Source: Pseudorasbora parva
Taxonomy: Eukaryota; Chordata; Actinopteri; Cypriniformes; Gobionidae
DNA length: 64,000 nucleotides
Direction of reading: 5' to 3'
Assembly (NCBI RefSeq): GCF_024679245.1
Contig: NC_090186.1
Coordinates: 35,414,946-35,478,945 of the forward strand
Position numbers and translations under genes: made by a program. The notes under the pieces were generated by a model. That model ran no database searches. It was not told the DNA's origin and saw only the letters and a program-made list of their open reading frames with translations. Of the stretch, positions 38,873 through 50,996 are shown in pieces. Position 1 is the first letter of the stretch; each line of letters opens with the position of its first letter.

Positions 38873-40717
38873 TAAGTAAAGATGAACTTCAAAACAACTT
38901 TGAAACAGCTCTCAGTTCTGTTCACAATTATCCCACATTATGCAACTGGTTCCATGTAACCTTTTTGGCAACCCAACAACACATTTTGATCTGTCATATC
39001 AAGTTATCACATTCTAAAGTGTGTTTTACACTAGAGAAACGGAAACTGCATTATTGTGAATGTGTTTTTTCAGGGTCATCGGGTTTAGAGTCCCAGTGAA
39101 CCGGAAGTAGCAAGCAAGTTTTCTTCAGTGCTGTGACGTATGTGAAACGTAATATTGAACGGAGGGCAGAGTTTTACCTCAGCGATCCTCTCGCTCATAG
39201 CAGACTAACAGTTGGAGGGGATCGGTTAAGCATTTTCAAACCTAAGCCGTCAAACTGACATCATCTGAGAAGAAAGGCCGTTTCCAGACTGGAAGTTACT
39301 TCTCAGATTTTGATTAAAGATTACTGCGTCAATTTTTTTTTTCTTTTCTGTGTATTAACTTGCACAGATACATTTTTCACCTAACACCTTTAATATGTGC
39401 TAACAAAGTAAATAGGGTCCATTTTGATTTCATTAGGACTTTTAAACTAGGATCCTTTTTTGAGTCTGTAATGCGTTCAGTTATTAAAGGTAATGTTGCA
39501 GGTTAGCCTAATTTTCAACTGGTAAATAAATAAGCCCCCTCAAAGTTTGTGGAGAAAAAAAATCACATGGAATTGTATTGAATCAATAATATATCTATAG
39601 AAAATGTTGCTTTATAATTTACAATAACAGGGTTGAATGGTTGAGCTGCATGCATAAATGCAGAGAAAGGGAAAACAATTCAAAACTAAAAAATGTATCT
39701 AAAATATCTAATCATTTTTACAAACCAAAAAGAATACAATATCTGTTTTTTTTGTGTGTTTTTTTAAAGTAATTGTAAATCAAAGTAGATTCTGTGGAGA
39801 GTGCTGTTCACATTCCCCTTTGCCAAAATGAAAGACTGTGTCACAAGTGTCAAGGTTAGACTGTTGCACTCATGAAAGCTCACATAAAGTTGCTAATTGT
39901 TTCAGACATGAAGAGCCCTTGGTTGACAGAGCTGAAGATGAGCTGGCTGACAGCAATGCAGAGAAGTGCTGAACCCAGGGCATGAGGCCTCACAAGTATG
40001 TTACTCAGCGCTTGGACCTGAAAACACTCTCAAGTATGTGAGGAGAATGTCTCTAAGTATGCAGCAAACCTGATTAACATCTCCATGCTGAGTTTTGTAT
40101 AGTATTTGGTGTGTCTGCTGAAATTTAACCTGGTCACAAGAAATGTCTATATGCTGCTTTACGCTCTGATGTTTCCATAGTAGAGTGTGTTTATCACATG
40201 CATGTTGATGTTAGTCTGTTTGTTTGGTTTTGAAGAAAAGAGATCTGCGTCATTCTTTACAAAAATGGTGTCACCCACTAACACCTATGATGTGACTCGT
40301 AACTGGAGATTTTTGTGAGTATTTGTCTCCCCCTAACGCACAACAATGAGTAGCACATGTAAAGCAAGCTTTGATTACAAAAGATTAATGATGCTTTAAG
40401 TTTTTTTTTTTCTTTACCACACATAAAATGTTCCTAAGGTTCCATAATTGACATATAACTAACAATACTGACATATAATTGACATAGGTGTTTTTGGAAA
40501 TCACACCTGTCTCTGCAGCAGCCGGCTGTGTTAGTGGAAAAGTCAGGAGAGCGGATCGCTCTTTCTTTCTTTTTTCTGTCAGAAACTAATAATTCAGAAA
40601 CTCTTGCTAATTTCGGAATCACATACTAGCACAATACTCTTACTATTTCTGCCAAAGATAGATTTGCTGACATGTCTTTGGGGATGGGGCTTTAAAGAGA
40701 AGGTAAGTGTGCTCGAC
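38873..40717. other. Intergenic, nothing firmly recognised
   Basis: 39070-39330 looks less A/T-rich and may be an unplaced repeat. No gene evidence. Confidence 0.35.
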
Positions 40718-40814
40718 TTAAAGTTACAATATGTGTACTTTTTCGCCGCTAAGGGTTGCTAACCTCTTTAAAATAATAAAGACATAAAGACAAGGCTACA
40801 TATTGCACCTTTAA
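40718..40814. mobile_element. 97-bp TTAA-flanked mini-MITE
   Basis: TTAA at 40718-40721 and 40811-40814. The left end TTAAAGTTACAATATGTG and the inverted right end TTAAAGGTGCAATATGTA match at 14-15 of 18 positions. Confidence 0.6.
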
Positions 40815-41519
40815 AGTGGCACTGCACAGACCGATCGGTGTACAGCGAGAGTGACGCAAGAATTTAAAAAATAGAGTAATAATAGACAAGCTTGGCTTAA
40901 ATGTATTATTTATTTTGCTTAAATAAGGTTTATTGCATTTGCACCACCTGACTTCCTGGTTGCGCCACCTGACTTTTGCAACTAATTTTACATTGAACAG
41001 GCTACTATTCGGTAGCCTGGATGCCAGCCGAACTTAGCCGCGCCCACAACATTTGACTCGGGCGGTTTGGTCTGGACTTGATCCATAGAGGAGTAATTAT
41101 GCCTGAACAGAAACTGTTTGGACCAATAAAATTGTTAGGGCGGGCTTTAGACAATGATGGACAGATGATAAAAAGTAACGTAATCATCCAAGTCATCAAA
41201 GTGGGTGATTCAAAAATGGGTTGAATTTGTTCAAATCCTAAACATAGAACTTGTTCGTATGCATTCACCTTCACTTTTTCTCTCAGAAATGATGATCATG
41301 TTGGTAAGTACCCTGTGTGTATGGAAAAACATGGGAAACAACCCTCGGGAAAACCGCAGACTTGTCAACATAGTGCAGTTGAGTTCTGTTGACATTTGAC
41401 AACTAACATCGTCACTACGTTGCTCTTATTGGTTGTAGGTCTATCCAATTGAGGTCTTTCCTGGTTCAGTTGAAACACGCCCCGTTGCTGCTGGTAGAGG
41501 TGTTAGTGAGGCCAGCAGG
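40815..41519. other. Intergenic, nothing recognised
   Basis: No supported feature. Confidence 0.35.
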
Positions 41520-42765
41520 GGGTGCTCACCCTGTAGTCTGCGTGGGTCCTAATGCCCCAGTATAGTGATGGGGACACTATACTGACAAAGAGCACCTTCT
41601 TTCGGATAAACGTTAAACCGAGGTCCTGAATCTCTGTGGTTGTTAAAGGGTTACTTCAGCGATTAGCAAATGTCTTTGTATCAGTAGAAACCCTCAAGTA
41701 TATTCAAATGATTGTGCTTTCCCCCCTTATATCCCCCTGAGACAAGAGATTTATGCATTTTGATTCTGGAAAAATTCCTCCTATGATGCAAATCGACGAT
41801 ATTTGCATCATAGGAAAAATGTTTGGAATAAGGCTAAAGACTACAGCCAGCAGAGGGAGCCATTTCCGCATGTTTTGAACTCGCGCATGGGGGATGGGAG
41901 ATTACACTCATGGGTTACACTCAGCTCGCAGGGAGAGCTCAGCAGGCAGCTGCAGGCACTCATTTAAACGGCGCTATGGTGAGCAATGTAAGTGTTTTAA
42001 CTTCTCAAATTAATTTCTATGAAAGTTAAGCTTGCAAAGGCATGAACTGAAAAGCGCCAGACTGAACTCGCGTTGTGAATGTATGCCGCGAGTGTAGTCG
42101 CGATTACCTCAGCTCTCATCACGAGCTCATTTCTCTCACTCCTGCAGTTAGTGCTCAGTGCTGTGACACTCGCGGTGACTCACTCATTATATTTAACAGA
42201 CACGTTCAGTTTTTAATTCTAGTGTCTTCAACTCAGTCACAGTAATCCAGTAACTTAGGTGGCTTTGGGAATGGCCTAACAGGGCAACGAAGCATTCTGG
42301 GAATTGTAGTCTTTCATCCCCATGAGACAAAAATACATTTTCTGTCTTTTCTCAGTCTAGAAGACACCAAATTCAAAAATAATTTCACATTTCTACTACA
42401 TTGATGACCCAGTTTAAATACAGATTCATCTTCCCAGCGCTGAAGTACCCCTTTAAAAATCCCAAGATGTCCTTCGATAAAGAGTAGGGGTGTAACCCCG
42501 GCATCATGGCCAAATTTGCCCATTGGCCTCTGTCCTTCATGGCCTCCTAATGATCCCCCTCTCCTGATTGGCTTCATCACTTGGTCTCCTCTCCACCAAT
42601 CAGCTGGTGTGTGGTGAGTGTTCTGGCGCAATATGGCTGCCGTCGCATCATCCAGGTGGGTGCTGCACACTGGTGGTGGTTGAGGAGATTCACCCCTTCA
42701 ATGTAAAGCGCTTTGAGTGCCTTGAAAAGCGCTATATAAATCGAACACATTATTTATTATTATGC
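41520..42765 (+). repeat. SINE/LINE 3'-tail type repeat, split by a TTAA element
   Basis: The left part has AGCAGGGGGTGCTCACCCTG and GTTAAACCGAGGTCCTGAAT. The right part (from 42457) has AAATCCCAAGATGTCCTTCG, GGGGTGTAACCCCGGCATCA, CACCAATCAGCTGGTGTGTG and the tail AAGCGCTATATAAAT. This is a familiar teleost retroposon sequence; the tail type is shared with fish LINEs. The two parts are contiguous in that family, so 41643-42456 is an insertion. Confidence 0.7.
41643..42456 (+). mobile_element. Complete TTAA-flanked MITE (TTACTTCAGCG family)
   Basis: TTAA at 41643-41646 and 42453-42456. The inverted ends are AAAGGGTTACTTCAGCG and, inverted, AAAGGGGTACTTCAGCG. 814 bp, no long open frame. It is the reference for partial copies at 7890, 13386, 23720 and 58230. 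Confidence 0.85.
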
Positions 42766-43284
42766 TTTGCTTGGGACTTGACAAGAAGAGTAAAATTGTT
42801 GAACTTAAGTGTTATTTTATGTTTTTGGGGGGCAAAATTGGATAAGGGGGAGACTTTATATTGTTAAATAGTGTTTAATGTTTAATTATGTTGGAATAAT
42901 TAGAACCATTTAAATAACATTGTGTTACCATAGTGGAGAAGAGTGGAGCGATTGCTTAGGCTGTGGCTTGAGACAGCACATGTCATTAAAGAGCATTTCA
43001 TAGTTCTTCATCATGTTCATCATGTGCTATTGCTGACTAACAGAATGAAAGCTAGTCAGTACAGTCTTATAAATCCATGAAGTGACCATAAAAATATACA
43101 AAAACAAAATCAGTGTGTGATTCGACTCAAGCCCCCCTGTGCATACCACTGTTGTTAGGAAGGCAAATTTAAAAAAAAAAAAAATTGATTACGCAATTGG
43201 GTTACTTGGAAAATACTTTCACATTCCATGTGGATCTGATGTACATGTTTAAATCACGTAAATCCAACACACCTTTTTTTTCAG
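42766..43284. other. Intergenic, nothing recognised
   Basis: No supported feature. Confidence 0.4.
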
Positions 43285-43522
<238 letters not shown>

Positions 43523-44160
43523 TGCAAAGATTTTAAACCAACTTCTTTCACATTGGGATTATGGGATATTGTTTGTAGAATTGAGGGAAATAATGATTTT
43601 AATTAATAAGGCTGTAATAAAAATTTTTTTTGAAAAAGTGAAGCACTGTAAATACATTCCGGATACACTGTACTGTATGCAGTTGTTCTCTTTCCCAAGT
43701 GTTTAAAATGGAAAACAGGATGCAATGAAAATCTATCTATCTGAGTGAGCCGGAAGCAATATCACTATGGGAAGAGTGGATGAATCTTGTCTGTCCATGG
43801 CCAAGTCTTGAACTTCTCTCTTTTGCATGGGTGAAGGACACACAAAGATTTGTTTTGTTTGTTTGTTTTTTGTGCATTTCTACACATTTCCTGTTTTATT
43901 ATAGATGATAGCTTGTGGCCTTATGGGAATCACTTGACATTGTTGTTGTAAAGCCTAAACAGTGGTATTTTAACTTTTACATTTGTACCTTTTTAGCCTA
44001 GACATTTCTCTGATTTCTTTTGGAATATAAAAAAACATATATAGCTGTACTGTTCCTACTGTTTTTGTGCGATGTTGTTTTGGAGTAATATGCGGAATAT
44101 GTGCTAAATTGTGAATAGAAAAAATAAAAATGTCCTGCTAGAAAACATGTTGTTTGAATA
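43523..44160. other. Intergenic, nothing recognised
   Basis: No supported feature. Confidence 0.4.
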
Positions 44161-44795
44161 ATAAAGGGTTAGTTCACCCAAAAATGAAAATTCTGTCATT
44201 AATTAATTACCCTTAATGTAAGTATGTCGAATTTGATAAGACCTTTGTTCATCTTCGGAACACAAATGAAGATATTTGTGTTGAAATCTGATGGCTCAGA
44301 AAGGCCTTTATTGACACCAATTCATTTCCTCTCTCAAGACCCATAAAAGGCACTAAAGACATCATACTCCATTTTACTACAGTAGTTCTAAAAGCGATGA
44401 GAATAGTATTTGTGTGCAAAAAAAACAAAACAAAAAACGAAATAATGACTTATATAGTGATAGGCCAATTTTAAAACAAAGCTTTGAAGCGTTATGAATC
44501 AGCGCATTGATTCATGGATGTTTTGAAATCGGCACATTACTATACAAGTCTTTTTTTTTTTTTTATTGCATACAAAAACTGTTCTTGTCGCTTCATAAAA
44601 TTATTGTATAATTCTACTTTTAAAAAACGTCTTAAGAGCCTTTTATGGGTCTTAAAAAAGGAAATGACATTGGTGTCAATGAAGGCCGGTCTTTCAACAA
44701 AAATATCTTAATTTGTGTTTTTAAGATTAATGCAGGTCTTACAGGTGTTGAACAATGACATCATTTTTATTTTTGGGTGAACTAAACCTTTAGTT
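44161..44795 (+). mobile_element. Near-complete MITE of the TAGTTCACCC family
   Basis: The left end is AAAGGGTTAGTTCACCCAAA and the right end is TTTTTGGGTGAACTAAACCT. About 635 bp. The left TTAA has decayed to ATAA. The interior holds an inverted pair around ACCCATAAAAGGCACT (44341) and CTTTTATGGGTCTTA (44640). Confidence 0.75.
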
Positions 44796-45923
44796 GTATT
44801 ATTAATTTTAAATACTAAACATTTTTATGTATTTTGATCAAAAATGCAAGTCACTGTTCTTTCGATTGACTTTCATGATGTTAGAGTATTGCTGTGGCTG
44901 CTTGGTTGTTCTGAATAGCTAAAAGCGGTTATTTACTAGCCCAAGTCAGTTTTTTATTATATTGTTCGTCCATAGAAAGGGCTCAGTTCCCTTATAAATG
45001 TAAGTGTTTGGGATTTTTTTACTATTATGGTGTATTAAATAGTCTGATTAGAAAAGTATGCACTGTGTACATACCGTATTTGAAACTGTACCTGGCACTG
45101 TCTTACCCATCACTACATCACGTGTGTCAGTTTGAGTGAATATCTGTTTTAAGAGCTGTCTTCCCTCAATAGCTAACCAAAACATTGGATACTCATAATG
45201 TTCAAAGCCCTCTTCCATGAAATGTCAAAGAGGAATTTCTACTAGATGTGCAATTTTATAGCTGAGCTCACACAGAGATGTAATGCACTGAAAGACTGAC
45301 CTTTGACCTTTGAGGTGAGGGCATGTGTGGAGGATGTATAGGAATAATCAAAAAAGTCCCGCGTATATGGGCAAAGTTCAACACGTGATTTTTCGCTTGG
45401 CAGATTTACAGCTTGAGAAAACCAATTAGGTGATAAACTCAAGAGGGATAAATCAAGAAAAAATATTGAAAATATGTTTTTGGAGGAGTAATCTGATTGG
45501 TCTGAGAGAGATGGAAAGAATTGTGAACAACTGCTGCTGTGCTTTGAGTACTTCTCAAATCTCCAGGGTCATTGTCACAACATGTACCTCTAAAAGCCCA
45601 TAATTAGATACAGGATTGTTGATGTGTAGTCAGAAACACACAGGTTGAAATTCCTCTGGGTTTTATCTTTCTGCTGTATATCTACAATACTTTATCTAAA
45701 GCAAAGAATACAACTAGTTTGCATTGGTCATAATATTGTTGAAATGAAATTGAAACATCTTGTGGGTGCTCTTGCCCGGGTTCGTTTACTTCTTTTTGAA
45801 TTTTCCCAAACCCCGTTGAAAGGAGTCCCAGCTGTGCTCTCCTGGGTCAGAGCCCCTGCCCCGTTATCGGGAGAGTTTCAAGACTTACTGATTTGTGTGT
45901 TTGGACAAAACAAAATGAGAACT
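44796..45923. other. Intergenic, nothing recognised
   Basis: No supported feature. Confidence 0.35.
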
Positions 45924-46073
45924 TTAACGCAATAGTTCACCCACAAGACTATCTCATTATTTACTCCCCTTTATGTCATTCCAAACAAATATGAGGTTTT
46001 GGTCTGTGGAATAACAAAATTATTGAGTACATAATGAGAGTTTTCATTTTTGGTTGAACTATTCCTTGTAAAA
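45924..46073 (+). mobile_element. Short TAGTTCACCC-family MITE copy
   Basis: The left end is TTAACGCAATAGTTCACCCA and the right end is TTTTTGGTTGAACTATTCCT. Ends about 30 bp before the large LTR element. Confidence 0.65.
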
Positions 46074-46101
46074 ATTCAGCACTATCTACGTAAGTACGAT
46101 G

Positions 46102-47128
46102 TGAAGGGGGGATTTTGAAATCCACTGCCGCTTCAATATACCTGTATATATTTATATCCTAATTAACTTCATAATCAAAACTTTAATCAATATTTATCCT
46201 ATATTATTATAATGATTCTATCCAGTTATGATTTTTCTTTGTTTCTTGTTTTCTAAAGTGTGTATTTGGTCTCTGAGGAGTGACTGAGGGTCTGGCCTAG
46301 AGATGTGTGATGTGTCACTAAACACTGGCAACAAGGTCATGTGTTTGGATTTTGGAGGTATCACACACCCCTAACATGTCAGGAGTGCAGCAACAGGGTT
46401 TGCTCACTTAGCCCGGCTTCCAGATATGAAATATGGATTTGTCTTTCATTTAATTTATTATGTTTTATTCCTTTTATATTTCCTTTTACTGAAACACTAA
46501 AGACTCAAGATGAATATTGCCTGTACTATATTGTGTGTTCCTCTCACTGAAAGAAAGCACATGTTATCAGTATGTTTTGGTAAGAACTGGAGCTTAATCA
46601 GCTCCAACCTTGGAGAGACTGTGCATCTGTGTATGTGCGCAATATTCTGTGTTACAGATCAGAATGGTGTTCAATGGGCACCCTAAGCGATGGGTGGACT
46701 TGTTGTTCTGGGCAAGCTGGCGCCTGCTCCAGATCTGGAAGGTCACTACGGGCCTAATTCTGGGTGAAAGCATCAACAAGTGACACGTCAGTGGAAACGT
46801 GCATCAGATTAACTGACTCGAGTGGAAATTTACCATGACTCTGCATTGTCTCTGAGCCAATCAGAACCATCCACATTGCAGTAATGACGTGGATAAGACC
46901 TTGAAAACGGTATAACTGTTGGGACAATTGTATGTACGATAGGGCGAGGCAACGAGACGGTGAGAGAGGGAGCGCGGCCTACGAACTCCTTGTGAGACTT
47001 GAAGCTGGCTTCTGCTTTTGAAACTGCAAACTATTCTAAGTAAATTTTTCTTTTAATTAATTGCAATCCTGACTCTGTCTTCATTTCTTCACTACTGGTC
47101 CTGGGTCATAAGCTGTTAACCCCTAACA
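46102..47128 (+). repeat. Left (5') LTR of the 9.2-kb element
   Basis: 1027 bp. A TATA-like GGTATAACTG near 46910 could drive transcription. Includes ATTTATTATGTTTT, which is 3 bp longer than in the right LTR. Confidence 0.9.
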
Positions 47129-50100
47129 GTTTTGGTGGAGGATGCGGGCAATCATTCCTTGGTGACACCCCTGGCAAAACAACAAATAAGGTAGTAGAAA
47201 GCTTTAATTATTTGGTTAGGGTTGTCTGAATGGAAGAGATTGGAGAAGGAGAGCAGTGTGCTTCGCTTCATTCCACTGGTGGAGAGTGAGGCATATTTAT
47301 ACTAAAGGGTAATAGTATAAGAAGTCGCTGAGAGCATCGTGACGTGCTGAAGGCATAGGTAAAAACGGTAGCAGACAGTGCAAAGAAGCGGACTCAATAA
47401 AGGGGAGGCCCTGCGGGGCAGAGGTAACATCCTCTACAGGAGCCGTCTTGGATCAACTGGTAAGGTCCAGGAGACATTGTGAACCTGCTCCATCTCTTCC
47501 ATCTCAGACAGGGGTACCCCGAACTTAGAGTTTAGAACTTAGAGAATCAGGCAGTCAGGGAATAAAATATTAGTTATTAGTTAAACAAAATAAAAATAGA
47601 TTCAGGAGTTGTTTGCCAGGGATGCATCTGGAACGATCCCGAGTAAAATAAAAATTGTGACCCAAATTGGCACGGACCAGTATGTGTGACGTTTTCGTAC
47701 AAGTGTCCTTTGCAGTTTCATCACGCAGAAGCCACAGCTGTGTTGGGTAAAGATCGCCGCCTCCATCTCTTGCTGTTTCGGTGAGTATGAACTTTGACTA
47801 AAATATGGCTGATAAATTGTGACATGATCAGTAACTTGATCAGTCTTGATAATATATATTGAAATGAAAGAGAGCAAACGCTGTAACTAGCTTTGCTCTG
47901 AAGCCTTCACTTAAAAGAAATTTGCAGAACATATTTATATAAAAATTAAAACATGGCAGCAAGGTTTTAATTCTGATTGAAAAGTTAAATAGCAACCGGA
48001 CTTGCTACAAACAAAGAGCGCTTATTAATGAATTTATAAAATGGGTGGGGTTTAACCCCTGAAAGAAAAATCCCAGAAGTATTTTTGAAGGAAAGATCTA
48101 TGAAAATTAATTAAAATTTTGAGGTAAAATTAAAGACACTGACTGAAAAACGTGAGGCAAGAAAATGTATAAATAGTAACGTAGAAGGTTAAATGACAAA
48201 TTTATGAAAAAGTTGGTTCCTGTTACTCTAACTCTTGAAAAATTATGATAATGTTATTAAATGTTGGTAAAAACGGTTTGTACGATAAATTGGGGTTAAT
48301 ATGTTAAAAACCCTAGATGCTGGTGTTTTGGTTTCAAAAAGATAAGCTGGTGCAGAGCTGTAATAAAACAATTCGCTTATCTGAATTTGGCCCCCACCAT
48401 TTCTGGTGCTAGGGCCGAACTTGCTACAGTAACAGAGACTTCATCTGAGAAATGTGTAGTTTCTAAATTAATTGTACGGGAAAAAGACAAATATAAAATT
48501 AATTAATTGAAAATGTGATCTCTGTCTAAGGATAGAGTTTAAAGGAAATGTTTGATGTCTTATTTGAAAACAATTTTAATTTCTAGCCAGACCTTATGCT
48601 GAGCTAGTGTGAGTAGTATAAAGTTTATGAAAACACAGTGAACCATCCTGAATAACTCAGAGTCTCTCTCTCATTCAAAATCAGCTCAATGCTGTTATCT
48701 GAGCCTGTGTCAGAGGTGATAAGAGATTTATAGTAAAAGCACAGTGCAACAGTTGAAAATCATAGAGACAGTGATTTGTTAAAAAGAGTGAGAGTGCCAT
48801 TAGGAGGGCAATAATAAAGGTATAAGATGTTTTTAAATACAGATTTTTAATGAACTGCAATTTTTAAATAAATCATCCCATGACCAGTGACATCTTTGTC
48901 TAATCTTAGCCACCACCATGCACAGGACCAATGGATCAGGTCAGAGTCAACATGCAGGACATAAAATTGAATGGACAGTTGTTAAGGCTAAATTCACTGA
49001 GTATAATCTACGCACTAATATGTTGCGGTTTGAAGGATGTAAAATGGTATAAGTGATTAAGTAGTGTTATGATTAACCTGTCTCCATGTTTTACCTTTAG
49101 TCAGCAGACTAAATGGCTCTGGTGACTCTTGAATGCACTTTCCCCAAGGCTCCAGAAAAACATCTGATCCATTTTAAGGGTCAAAGATCTCAAGCGATGA
49201 CCAATGTGAATGAGGGTGATTCGCCTAAGACGGGTAAGATCCTCTTTTGGCCAGTGGGGGACAACCTAAGACATGGGGGTCACCGGCATTGGGCACTTCC
49301 AAGAAGGGAGGTGTTTTTATGTGAGGTGTGTATGAGAGTTGAACCGATGTCTGTGAGGCCAGCAGCATCAGTAAGGGGGGATGCTGTGGTTGTAGGGGCC
49401 GAGAGTCCAGACAGGACACAGCAGGGCCTGCCCTAATAATGGCTCCTCCATACCGCTCACTCAAGTACCGCACTGTTTGTGAATGCCAGGGATGACCCTG
49501 AGTGAAAATTATGATGGTAAAGGTCATTCAAGAGCCAGCTGAGACCATGAGGTGATTGTCATTAACTTTTGTGGAGACCAGAAAAAAAATGTATTAATTG
49601 AATCAGTAAAACTGTGATATTGAACTAATATTTCCATATCATGAGTTTAATCCTGCAGGTCATTAGATATGGCAGAGGAGAATTTGAAGGCATGGTGGTG
49701 TCTAAAGATAAGGACAGCTGTTGAAGTTTAAACAGGAGGTCTGGATAACAAAAGGTATTTAACTAAAGTAACTTGAAGAAAAAGATTCATAGCATAACTT
49801 ATTTTGTGATGATTATATAGCTCTAATTTGAAAGTTAAACATTTACATTTCTAAAACTTTGTAAAGGTTAAAGGTTAATGAATTGAATATAAGAGACTAT
49901 CCGTGTAAGAGAGAGAGAGAGAGACTGCTTGAGAAGGAGGAATGGTGCTCTGTCTGTTATCGTCCTGCTAAAGCTGAAACAAAACAAAAGCAATGATATC
50001 AGAACCAAAACAACCCAGCTGACTTCTCTAAAAATGAAGGAATAATGAACAGACATGATTTGAAATTGGTTAAGAAACCATGTAAGAACTGAGATTAAAT

Positions 50101-50601
50101 AATTTTTAGTTAAACACTAAAAACAAATTTTGAGAATGAGCAATTCATAGTTATATGTTTAATGTGCATATGTTTGTTGATGACTGCACTTTATGTTTTG
50201 TACGTGTTGGTTTGTGTAACTGTTCTGTCCTGATGGTGTGTATGGGGTCATTAACCTCTGGAATGAGTGTTTATCATTACAGATGGGTTAAGGCAAATTA
50301 CAACCTTTAAAGAAACTGCTAATTCTGAAGGAAATTTCTGGGAAAGATGATCCAGAACATGGGACGAGCTTTAAGTGGACTGGTATCCAGCTCTGTCCGT
50401 TACTGGTAATTATGACTAATTTTGTCATTTATGATGCTGATTTGAATTAATCTCTGGATTAGTTGAAGTGGAATTATAAAGTTAAAGATTGCCGTTTCTT
50501 AATGGGTTAAACACCCGTGTCCAAATTTAACTGAGGGTTTAAATTGAAATAATGTCAATTGATTAGAAATGGTAAACATAAATGTTAGAAACTTGACAGC
50601 A
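47129..50601 (+). other. Interior of the 9.2-kb element, left part
   Basis: Starts with the possible primer site TGGTGGAGGATGCGGG. A/T-rich, with no frame resembling retroviral or retrotransposon proteins. The longest frame, 49113-49436 (107 codons), has no motif I recognise. Confidence 0.6.
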
Positions 50602-50606
50602 GAGAC

Positions 50607-50996
50607 TGTCAGGGAATGGGGAATAAACAGACGGCAGGCAGAGAAGCGGGATCCAAATGCAGGGAAATTTAATAACCAAAACAATCAAAAATCAGGAACA
50701 AAATAACACTGAGCAAACGAAAAGAAAACACGGGGAACAGAGAACTGCGAAATACCTGCATAACAGCAAACAATGACCGACAGAGAACAACTGATTCACA
50801 GAGGTATAAATACACACCAGGGAACAAGGCTAATAAGATAACAAGGGGAGTGGTAAATGGGAAACACCTGGGAAAACTAATCAACATAAAAAACTACAAG
50901 AACTACAAACTACACAGGAAAGAGGACACAGAAAATTGCACAGATACCTTCAACATAAAAGTCCCACAGAGTGCCAGACACTAAACAGATGTGACA
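50607..50996 (-). repeat. LTR of the nested element (3' LTR in its own sense)
   Basis: 390 bp, nearly identical to 52286-52675. The adjacent polypurine tract, minus-sense TTTGAGGGGGG followed by TAA, lies at 50997-51010. Confidence 0.9.

Noticed and set aside
47133..47148. Possible tRNA primer site TGGTGGAGGATGCGGG
   Set aside because: Position is right, but I could not match the complement to a specific tRNA, so no primer identity is claimed.
49113..49436. 107-codon frame within the 9.2-kb LTR element
   Set aside because: Position could suit Gag, but no motif is visible and the rest of the interior is closed, so I do not call a gene.
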